A stretch of DNA of 64,000 nucleotides from Triplophysa rosa. Its lineage: Eukaryota > Chordata > Actinopteri > Cypriniformes > Nemacheilidae. Below the pieces are notes generated by a model that had not been told where the DNA came from, ran no database searches, and worked only from the letters and a program-made list of their open reading frames with translations. The first letter of the stretch is position 1. Every line of letters starts with the position of its first letter. Made by a program: the position numbers and the translations under genes. Below are positions 55,645 to 64,000 of the stretch, one piece after another. The stretch spans positions 3,901,259-3,965,258 of the forward strand of contig NC_079901.1 of NCBI RefSeq assembly GCF_024868665.1, in the 5' to 3' direction.

Positions 55645-56598
55645 TAGGGCTGTCAACGTTAACGCGTTAACGCATGCGATTAATTTTTTCAAATTAACGC
55701 GTGAGAAAATATTTATCGCAATTAACGCAGCATCCATTTGTTTTGACATCCTTTGTCTAGCGTTACATTATGTAATCACGCTCTTATTCGTGTACAGGCT
55801 TTTAAACCACTTAAGCGCGATTTGAAAGTTGCTTTGACGCGTTCAATGGAGATAGACCGCTTCTAAACTGTGGGACGCAACGCGAGGTCCAGTCTGGTGT
55901 AAACAGTCACCTGCTAAGGGCTGCGTCGGTGAATCTCTGTCAGACAGCGCATCCGTGTTAAGTTCTCTTTCGTGCTTGAATGGATAAAACCACACAAGAT
56001 TATGTCAGAAAGCCCGTTTTGTCTAGCATTTTCTTAAGCACAGACTTCAAAGTGTAAAATAAAATCTTAAATGAATGCAAAGTGTTGTGAAAATGGGAGT
56101 GCGGTGACGGTCAGATCTGCGAACTGAGACAGCTCTTAAAAGGCCACGTTCTTAAACGTGCTGCTGTGACTCCTGTCACTAAAGTTAATCAAAGAACAAA
56201 ATAAAAGAAGAAATCAATGTGATTTTATAGCTTTAATGAGAATTCTTCTGCATTTAATTTATAATTTAGCATTAATAAAGACTGTAAAGTGTCCTTCAAT
56301 TCCTGTATGTTTCCTACATGAGCTCTCAATTATACTGTTGAATGGCTATAATTAATGTTAAAATAATCAATTTAATAGAGACATCAGTTACAGTACTAAT
56401 ATCAAAATGCTAGCTTTCATAAAATGATGCTGTTAAAGAAATATGTTGTTTCTACATCAATTTGAAGATTAAATGTGAAATTATTAAAATGTAAAAGTAT
56501 ATTTTAAAATATAATAGTTATGTGCGATTAATCGTGATTAATCACAGAAAAAATGTGTGATTAATCCGATTAATTTTTTTAATCGATTGACAGCACTA
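55645..56598. mobile_element. Nested non-autonomous hAT, 954 bp
   Basis: Ends TAGGGCTGTCAACGTTAACG and ATCGATTGACAGCACTA, flanked by perfect GTCTAAAG. Both termini are rich in GATTAAT/TTAACGCG motifs. This is a familiar fish hAT family whose ends read TAGGGCTGTCAA. No coding capacity. Confidence 0.88.
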
Positions 56599-57272
56599 GT
56601 CTAAAGACATTTTTGATAAAATGGCCTTCCATATCAGTGGAGCGCGTATCGAGGTTTGTATCGCTTTAGACAAATGACGTCATAGATGAAGTCTGAAGCC
56701 TCGCTTCCGCCTGAGTGGTTCAGTGAGTGGTTCGAATCTTGCCGCGACATTATGACAGCTTATAAACTGTCATTGACATTTTATAAACCAAGTACCACAA
56801 GCATATTCACTGCCCTCTGCACAGTTAAACCCAGACACTTTCCAGTTTTAGAATAATAATATTGCCCCTTCTGCCTATTATGATTAAATAATTGATTTAC
56901 ACATATTTGATGGCCCCATTAATTCCAAGCCAATAAGTTAATTGCACAGTTATGTTATACAATAATTATATTACATACCACCAGAAAATACACATTATAT
57001 TCATATAAATAGATTAGTCTATGTGGAAATTGATTTTTCTTAGCCTTAAATCGTAATTTCTTAGCCTTAACTGGCGCAAAATACAGTGTATCACAGACCA
57101 CATCAGGCACATATGTAATGTATCTGCTTGGTTCACCCTCTTTGGCCACCAGATAGTATTGTGAGCAAATGAAGCCTCGAGAAATGAACCCTTTTGTGAA
57201 CCACTTGGCTAAAAAGCTTCAAAGCTTCATGGGGCTTCATCTTGCCACCACTACGTAACAGGCAGATACAGC

Positions 57273-57986
57273 TAGGGCTGTCACGATTTTGAAATTTGAT
57301 TGATGATTAATTGTCTAATAAATCATTGCGATTATGATGATCAATTGTCTGTTTTAGGGCTTTGACGATTATGACAATTAATTGTCTGTTTTTGAGCTTT
57401 GACATTTAATTCTCATACATTTTTGATTAAGCGATTGAAACGACCATATTGTTCTGAGTACAAGACTGTTTTTTTCTTGGAAATACATAGGAAAAAATTC
57501 GGTCATCATATATTTAAGGTTTAGGCTTTTACCTGTCAATAGTACAACCACCAAATACTTGTAAATTAAGTAAATTGATCAGGTGTTAATTGAAGCCACC
57601 ATTAAAATACTATCAGTCATAGAAAAGCTTCTAGTCTGTTTTTTTTCTCATTTGCAAGACTACAATAAATTTTTACTTTGAAATTTTACTTAAAATTTTG
57701 GTAGACTGGTTTTCACACTGAGATTTGCTTAAATAATATAAAATTGTACTGCAGGTAATTTGTATATGTTTTAGTTTTTTAAGTGATTGTGTTGTGGTCG
57801 TACATTTTACAAGTATTACCATGCTTTAGTAACAATATATACACTAAAATATGCAAAATGCAGATATATTACAGCTCCCCCTAGTGTCTTCTATAGAGAT
57901 GTGCAATAATTGCGATGATCTGAAACCATCGCGATGAGGTCAAACAATCGCGATGAGACGATTATTTAATAATCGTGACAGCCCTA
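57273..57986. mobile_element. Non-autonomous hAT, 714 bp, TSD GATACAGC
   Basis: Ends TAGGGCTGTCACGATT and AATCGTGACAGCCCTA are perfect inverses, flanked by GATACAGC (57265-57272 and 57987-57994). The termini are filled with GCGATGA/AATCGCGAT-type motifs. It lies only 11 bp beyond the TSD of the 7.6-kb hAT-type element. Confidence 0.9.
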
Positions 57987-57994
57987 GATACAGC

Positions 57995-59712
57995 TACATA
58001 TGCTGTTTATTAAAAATGTGCAATTATTCCTACCGTTCCGAGGCCAGAGAACAGACCGAAAAGCGATCCCCGTCTACGTCCGCCATAAAACTCTGATCAG
58101 GACCGGCTGTGCGCAGTCACAGAATTAGTGTTGCCAACTTTTGCAAGACAAATAAGCAACTGCAGCTCCAAAAACAAGCCCAAAACAAGCCCAACATTAT
58201 TCATGATCATCAATGTAATTTATTATCAATTATTTATTATTAATGAACGAGCCTGGGTCATTTTAAACTGACACTACCCTGTTTGAAAAACACAAACATA
58301 AATTATTTTACAAAAATTAATTGCAAATCTCTGATGTGAGCAGTAGGCCTGGAGAGATGGAAATCATATACATATAATGACCACTTAACGTAGCTGTAAC
58401 AGCCACACATTTATAATAAAGTAAAACTGAACTATATGCATTTGATACTTTTTTAAATTATATTCTGCAATAGGGATGGGGGATATGGCCCTAAAACTCT
58501 ATCACGATAATTCCTGGTATTTGTTGCGATAACGATAAAAAATGATGATATATCCATAATGCCATCCACCGCTGTTTTTTGCGTCAAGTGATAGCTGCAT
58601 GTAGTCTAGACCCTCAGGAAATCAAATATTATCAAAAAGTAAAACTTACCCCAAAACAAACAGCTCCTAAAATATACCTACATTATTTTTGTAAATATAA
58701 AATACAATAGTGAGATTCGACTTCAAAAGGTTGTAGTAAAGAAAAGTTAAATGAACTAAAGTTCAATAAACACATCATGTCATACCTGAAACTGTATATA
58801 TTCTATTGTTGGGTGGAAACGATCGATCGCATCACGCTGTCAATCACACTCTCTTGAACTGTGTGAACCTTCTCTTCTCACAGCAACATACACTGAATCT
58901 GTCTATGACTCACGCTACAGAAAGAGAACAGAAAAATGCGGCTAAAAGAAATCTAATTAAATAATCCATGCTTTTATACGCTCATAAACGTATTTAAAAT
59001 AACGTAATACAAACTCGCATTGTACTGTATGTAAACAGGCAGCAGTGCTTTGCGCGCTGTGTCGCTATGAAAGCACACGTGGGCGCGAGCTGCGCATGGG
59101 ACGCTGCGTTCATCCTGTATATAACAGGCAAGAAATCATATTAAACAATTTGCGCACGCGCGCATAACATCTAACGAATGTTTAAATAAATACTTTTAGC
59201 CAAACAGCCGTTTGAGAAATATTTTGACGTAGTGGCGACATCATAGTCCAGCAGAAATGCTATAAAAATGAATCAAGTTTTTTTTTTTTATTATTAATTA
59301 TTATTTGCTAATTTCATTTATTCTTGTTGTTGTTAATTTCCATATCATGTCACTTAGTCGAGGCTATGTGGTAGCCCTATGCACACAGTTTACTCAGTCA
59401 CACACACACGAAGACGATAATAAAAGGCAGAAAGGGGTGGGGTAAAGTTATGCCCTCTCTCTACTCCAGGTACAGTCACACACAGCGGTGGGGGGGAGGG
59501 GGGGCTGTAGTGGAGACTAAACGCAAATAAATGCAGTTTACCCATCTCTGACATGTGTTACCTTTTTGTTAATCCGCCTCTCCGATCGCGGATAATGTTA
59601 GCTGTAACAGTTTGCTCTGGTCCATTTCTCACAATGATGAGCCGACAAAGTTATTACGAAGCACGTTGTTTAATCTCGTAAGCGAAAGCTCCATCCATCA
59701 CTATACGAAAGT
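57995..59712. other. Non-coding stretch before the assembly gap
   Basis: Around 58470-58570, ATGGCCCTAAAACTCTATCA then CGATAATTCCTGG and TTGCGATAACGATAA look like the end of another hAT-type element, but no partner end or duplication was fixed. 59480-59505 is a G-rich tract. 59570-59712 becomes CpG-richer toward the gap and may be promoter or 5' UTR of the recombinase gene. Confidence 0.4.
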
Positions 59713-59812
59713 NNNNNNNNNNNNNNNNNNNNNNNNNNNNNNNNNNNNNNNNNNNNNNNNNNNNNNNNNNNNNNNNNNNNNNNNNNNNNNNNNNNNNNNN
59801 NNNNNNNNNNNN
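59713..59812. other. Assembly gap, exactly 100 N
   Basis: A run of exactly 100 N is the conventional placeholder for a gap of unknown size. Any open frames reported across it are artefacts. Upstream exons of the recombinase gene may be in it. Confidence 0.97.
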
Positions 59813-59967
59813 AAGCTTTCCACCATGTTGTTCATGGATGACCCGGAGAGGATCTGAAAGTAAGTTGCGCCCCGCTCGTTCCGTCGCCGGGTCGATGTCG
59901 GCAGGCTCCAACTAACTTGCTTTACATTTTTGTTTCTCTCTCTCTTTCGCTGTTCGCGTGTCTACAG

Positions 59968-62105
59968 GTGGGTCAGCGTCCTCAGGGGTGCCCACATTGC
60001 TGAAACCACAGTGGACCATTATTTAAAGAATGTTGCCCAGTTCCTGGACTACATGTCGGAAACCTCTCCGCTGACCTGCCGCCTGTCAAAGCAGGCCATG
60101 CTCAGGATCCGGCGGGAGGTACGGACCCTGCTGAAGTCCCTCAAGAGGAAGGTCACAATGCACCAAATTGGGGTGAAGCAGGCCAAGGAAGGCCGGCTCA
60201 TTCCCAAAGTGGTGCTCCGTCGCTGCCGGGAGGAGGCCAAGAAGGGAATCCCGCGGCTCCTCGGTAATAATACTTGACGTCGCTAACCATTTCGTTATTA
60301 TTTCTGAGCTGCTTGGTTTAGTTTATGTGTGTGTTTGTTTCCACAGATCAACTGGAGAAAGACAGCAACCAGAAAACGCAGTTCATGCTTTACGGCTACC
60401 TGACGGCCTTCTTCGCCTCAATCTACGGCCACCGTTGTGGGGTGTTTCAAAACCTAACTATCCAGGAGGTGGAGCAGGCCACCAGGTCATCCAGCACCAG
60501 CGCCTTCCTCATCAACGTAAGTGTTTTCCCTAGCGTGTACCGGATGGTTGCATCTGGCTACACACTTTTCTAAGCGTGTCTCGTTTCCCTGTTTTTCCGC
60601 AGGTTGCGCTGCACAAGACAAACCAGGCGTTCGGCCCGGCCCAGCTGTCGCTGACGTGCGAGGAGTACGGGTGGTTCCGGCACCTTCTCCGGCTGCGGGA
60701 CGGACTGGTGGGTGGGCCGAGCGCCCGGTACTTCTTCTATACATCGACACCCAATCCCTGCAAAAACCTAAACAATTATTTTCAGGGGGCTTGGGTGTCG
60801 ATGGGACTGCCGGGGAAGCCGACCTTCACTGACATACGGACTTCCATTGCCACCCACGTAAGTGTTGAGAACGCCCGCGTTACCTCGGTCATCGTCGAAC
60901 GATCGCTTGTCCCTAATTACCGACATGCTGTGTTCTTCTCTCTTCCGCAGGCAAAAAACAGCCATGGCACAGACAGCCGGCAGAAAGTGGCACAGTTCAT
61001 GTGCCACGATACTTCCACGGCCGACAAGTTCTACGCCGTGAACCTAAACGCGAGGCAGGCCGTGGAACACCGCCGTTTGTTTGAGGAGGCGTTGGAGGGT
61101 GTCGAGGCCTCGCCGACCAGGGCAGACGACACGTTGGCGGCACGAAAAAGGCCCATTAAGCGCAAGGGCAAAATGAGTGGTTTAGAGAGGTCTAAAAAGC
61201 AGAGGGCTGAATCGCCCTGCTTCTCCCTGACTCCTGGCAGCACGAGCTCGGAGGAAGCCGAAACGGTGCCATATCAGGAGTCTGGGGTGTCGGCACTGGA
61301 GTCCGAAGAGGTGAGTTCTTCTATTAAGTTTTTGGTGTTTTTGCGTCATTGATGCTTTGGATCGACTTGTCACTGACCGCTTTCTCTCTCTCGTGCGCTT
61401 TTTACTTTACAGAGCTTGGCAGAGTTCCCCAGCGCCCTAGCTCAGTCATCCCCCGCGTCGTCTTGCCCTGGTCCGACGTCACCAGAGTCTGAGTCGCCGG
61501 CGGAGGCAGCATCACCGGAGCCGGCTTCCTCAGAGTCAGCCAGCTCTGACGCGGAGCCGGCCACCCCTGAGCCATCTTTCTCGGAGCCGACCGCCGCCCC
61601 TGAGCCATCATTGTCAGAGCCGACCGCCGTACCAGAGCCGTCATTCTCAGATTCGACCGCCGTCCCAGAGCCGTCTTCCTCCGAGCTGACCGCCACCCCA
61701 GTGCCATCTTTCTCAGAGCCGACCGCCGCCCCTGAGCCATCATTCTCAGAGCCGACCGCCGTACCAGAGCGGTCATTCTCAGATTCGACCGCCGTCCCAG
61801 AGCCGTCTTCCTCCGAGCTGACCGCCACCCCAGAGCCATCTTTCTCAGCGACGCCTGTCAGAAAACTGAACGCCTCCAAGCAGGCAAAACTGAGGTTGGG
61901 TGTCAGGACCTCTGCGTTGAAAAGGCGGAGAGCAGTGGTGTTCCTGTCACCGTTGAAGATACCGCCCAGTTTGCGCAAGAGACTTCTGAACCCAAGGAAA
62001 TCCCCTCATAGGGTTTCCAAATCCTACAGACTCTCTGGACTGGCTAACGCCAACCTGACCAGAAAAGTGGTCAAGGCAACTCTGGAGGGGAGAAAGGGTA
62101 AATAG
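59968..62105 (+). CDS. Crypton-like tyrosine recombinase, multi-exon, N-terminus at gap
   Basis: Exons: 59968-60263, 60347-60516, 60603-60857, 60951-61310, 61413-62105. Introns are GT-AG and phases agree, giving about 591 codons to a TAG stop. Visible order: an alpha-helical core-binding-like region (TTVDHYLKNVAQFLDYMSET); the catalytic domain with Arg in GHRCGVF, Lys in LHKTNQAFG and Arg in FTDIRTSIATH; His in MCHDTSTADKFYAVNL with the probable nucleophile Tyr in DKFY; a basic stretch (RKRPIKRKGK); an S/P/E-rich tail with repeats of PEPSFSEPTAA type (about 12 residues); and a basic C-terminus. This R-K-R-H-Y set matches tyrosine recombinases of Crypton elements and their domesticated relatives. 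It is GC-richer than its surroundings. Family knowledge: such enzymes cut and rejoin DNA. Whether it is a mobile element or a host gene is open. The first exon(s) are not visible. Confidence 0.82.
61555..61850 (+). repeat. Coding minisatellite in the recombinase C-terminal tail
   Basis: About eight 36-bp units (CCTGAGCCATCTTTCTCGGA, GCCGACCGCCGCC type), each coding a 12-residue PEPSFSEPTAA-like repeat. A higher-order duplication is visible: four consecutive units at about 61640-61740 recur at about 61745-61850. Length polymorphism is likely. Confidence 0.85.
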
Positions 62106-62315
62106 GGGAATAAATGTAAATTTGTATATGGTTCTATGTTAAAATGTTCCATTCTTTCTGATGGCGTTGTTGTTGTTGTTGCTTCCATTTGTGTTGTAAT
62201 GTTGTGTTGTTCTATATAGTTTTTAAAATATTAAAGTTTTCTAAATATTAAAGTTTATTTAGCAAAAGTTTAACTTGTCCTCTTTTTTCTAAATATTTGT
62301 CACTTTAACAAGCAT

Positions 62316-62346
<31 letters not shown>

Positions 62347-63085
62347 GACATAAATGGAAACAAAACAATCAAAAATAAAATGATAAAAACAACATAATAA
62401 TTTAAAGTACTTATTAACTAATTAAAACTAAACCAAAAGAATAATAATGATCTTTAGATAATAATGATCTTTAAACGATTTTTGTACACAATCGTTTTAA
62501 CAGTGTCTTTAATTATCAAACATAACATTTTATTTTTATTTTGTTTATTTCATTTCAACAATCTGAGCAATCAATGTTAAATATAAAAAACAATTAGTCT
62601 TTACGATCTAATGATATAATGATCTTTAAACGATTTTTCTACACAATCGTTTTAACAGTGTCTTTAATTATCAAATATAACATTTTATTTTTATTTTGTC
62701 TATTTCATTTCAACAATCTGAGCAATCAATGTTAAATATAAAAAGCAATGAATTAAATCAATTATTACAATTAATTTGTTTAAATCGATGCCACATGTAA
62801 GTAAACAGAAAGTTGAAGCGCGGGGCTTTTATTTTGAAAAAACGAAACGTCTTATTAATGTGATTGTATAGATTAATCAGACCAATACTCCAGCAAACCT
62901 CTAAGTGTACGTTTTAATTAATTAATTAATTTTCGTCATATTGTATATATTGTTGTGTTTATTAACTTCATTCGTTTAAAAGTATTTAAAAGTATAAAAA
63001 TAAATTAAACTTCGATATCTGCACGGTTAATTATAAACAAAGTCATTAGGATCTCTGGCTTTTCTGCATTTCTCACCTTGAGACA
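62106..63085. other. 3' flank of the recombinase gene with simple repeats
   Basis: ATTAAA signals at 62230 and 62248 could end the transcript. An (AT)n tract lies at 62316-62342. A direct duplication follows: TAATGATCTTTAAACGATTT, then ACACAATCGTTTTAACAGTG, occurs at about 62462 and again near 62620, each about 140 bp long. No further gene. Confidence 0.6.
62316..62342. repeat. (AT)n microsatellite
   Basis: Uninterrupted TA dinucleotides. Confidence 0.9.
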
Positions 63086-63650
63086 GTTTTATCCTGTTTT
63101 CCTTCACATGTGATGTGTAATTCAGCTACTGAGTGTCACGTGAAGCACATTTTCATTAAAGGGCCTGTCTGTGTGTATTAAATGAAGCTGTTTGACCTCT
63201 GACCTATGCATTTCTGATCCTGACACACAGTTTTCTTTATTCTCATGTCAGTTTTAACCTGTTTTCCTTCACATGTGATGTGTAATTCAGCTGTTGAGTG
63301 TCACGTGAAGCACATTTTCATTTCAGGGCCTGTCTGTGTGTCTTAAATGATGCCGTTTGACCTCTGACACCTGCCTTTCTGATCCTGACACACAGTTTTC
63401 TTTATTCTCATGACAGTTTCAACCTGTTTTCCTTCACATGTGATGTGTAATTCAGCTATTGAGTGACACGTGAAGCACATTTTCATTAAAGGGCCTTTCT
63501 GTGTGTATTAAATGAAGCTGTTTGACCTCTGACCTATGCATTTCTGATCCTGACACACAGTTTTCTTTATTCTCATGACAGTTTTAACCTGTTTTCCTTC
63601 ACATGTGATGTGTAATTCAGCTATTGAGTGTCACACTGTTTTCATTTTAT
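63080..63650. repeat. Tandem repeat, about 165-bp units, roughly 3.4 copies
   Basis: CCTGTTTTCCTTCACATGTG begins near 63093, 63258, 63424 and 63589. Each full unit also holds GTGTCACGTGAAGCACATTT, TTTGACCTCTGACC and CTGACACACAGTTTTC. The fourth unit is cut short after GAGTGTCAC. Each full unit contains CACGTGA, an E-box core. It lies just upstream of the zinc-finger-like exon. Confidence 0.9.
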
Positions 63651-63737
63651 TTCATAAAGCCTACATATTTGTTACTACCAGCTTTTCGTCTGTGATGCTG
63701 TCCTTGAGCTTTCTCCTGTGTATATCTTGCGTTACAG

Positions 63738-63960
63738 ACGAGATGGCTCCCGTGAAATGCCCATTTTGCCCACGTCACCTTGCTAACCTGCGGCAGCATC
63801 TCCCAGGTTTCACTTCATCATAATTCAGAAGAAACGTCTCATCTGGGTGCACTTCTCCAAACACAAGATACTGGAGCCTTTTCACCCTTGCCCACTATGT
63901 GGAGGAAGTAAAACATTATAAAAAACCTCATTTGGAGGAACCTTCATCGCGACCTTTCAG
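63738..63960 (+). pseudogene. Zinc-finger-type exon, probably degraded
   Basis: After an acceptor site (GCGTTACAG|ACGAG), the frame reads MAPVKCPFCPRHLANLRQHL. It has a CxxC pair and spaced His like the N-terminal finger found in fish recombinase-like and other multi-copy proteins. After HLP the frame hits a stop. A neighbouring frame stays open (NSEETSHLGALLQTQDTGAF), and another shows HPCPLCGG, so one or more frameshifts seem likely. A donor-like CAG|TAAGT lies near 63958. It may be the start of a second, decayed copy of the upstream gene family, or a real exon of a gene continuing beyond the window. Confidence 0.45.
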
Positions 63961-64000
63961 TAAGTCATCCATTAAACAAACATTTTCTTTCTCGCTAATA

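Larger units (their letters stand above)
49622..57253. mobile_element. 7.6-kb hAT-type element, perfect 8-bp TSD CGTAACAG
   Basis: Starts TAGTGATGTTACG and ends CTTGCCACCACTA, flanked exactly by CGTAACAG (49614-49621 and 57254-57261). Subterminal sequence is shared in inverted form: TATGGAAGGCCGTTGTATCA then AAAATGTCTTTAGACG (49688 onward), against TCTAAAGACATTTTTGATAA then AATGGCCTTCCATA (56600-56632). Both ends also carry GACGCGT/ACGTCTGTAGACG motifs and GAAGCTT blocks. No transposase is recognisable; the interior holds later insertions at 50276-51789 and 55645-56598. Size and TSD fit hAT. It is either a large non-autonomous element or an unrecognised autonomous one that has decayed. Confidence 0.78.

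Noticed and set aside
58440..59380. Possible hAT element with TAGGG...CCCTA ends
   Set aside because: The candidate ends have non-matching flanks and poor inverted similarity, so the boundaries could not be supported.
59612..59911. Frames spanning the N gap on both strands
   Set aside because: They are open only because unknown bases were translated as X.
61402..61978. Long antisense frames (145 and 178 codons) with repeats
   Set aside because: Mirror images of the repetitive recombinase tail; the sense strand has splice-consistent exons.

Overview
This 64-kb window reads as euchromatic but very repeat-rich teleost DNA, most likely from a cypriniform or other otophysan fish. The signs are AT-rich background, GT-AG introns, a DANA-like SINE fragment, L2-type LINEs with an SGNH-esterase ORF1, many hAT, Harbinger and Tc1/mariner elements, and gypsy LTR elements. 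No rRNA, ordinary tRNA gene or CRISPR array is visible. There is one 100-base assembly gap (59713-59812). Family names rest on motif recognition; no database search was run.

Left part (1-9.4 kb): mostly non-coding, with MITEs, a LINE 3' end, and a gypsy-type LTR element (6180-7411) that keeps a gag remnant but has lost pol.

9.4-23.8 kb: an L2 LINE on the minus strand is split by an 8404-bp DNA transposon (10557-18960) flanked by the perfect 8-bp duplication GTTATGTG. This element has terminal inverted repeats of about 1.2 kb. It carries two divergent, intron-containing genes: a 321-aa IS1595/Merlin-type DDE transposase (minus; four exons that join exactly in frame) and a CCDC106-like coiled-coil/basic protein (plus). 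Both genes run outward and end in or next to the inverted repeats, which therefore hold duplicated 3' UTR and poly(A) sequence. This is the most striking system in the window. The 5' end of the L2 is then interrupted by a 2.1-kb non-autonomous hAT element.

23.8-31.3 kb: a 1.3-kb Kolobok-like element (TTAA duplications) keeps only the first exons of two convergent genes, one THAP and one resembling P2X7-like fish proteins. It is followed by a mostly unique 2.6-kb stretch, a nest of Tc1/mariner elements, and a Harbinger transposase fragment.

31.3-40 kb: a second minus-strand L2 copy is interrupted by a gypsy element (TSD CATGG) and a solo LTR (TSD TCATC). The gypsy element itself contains a 2.7-kb hAT-like element holding a tRNA-derived SINE. 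A third, plus-strand L2 3' end follows.

40.8-46.4 kb: a composite repeat with a minisatellite array and a long inverted repeat (about 0.9-kb arms around a 1.3-kb spacer) rich in CGGCGTT/AACGCCG motifs.

46.7-58 kb: MITEs and three hAT-type elements with perfect 8-bp duplications (CGTAACAG, GTCTAAAG, GATACAGC), one nested within another.

59.8-64 kb: a multi-exon, apparently intact gene for a Crypton-like tyrosine recombinase whose N-terminus falls at the assembly gap. It is followed by a tandem array of about 165-bp units and a zinc-finger-type exon that may start a degraded relative.
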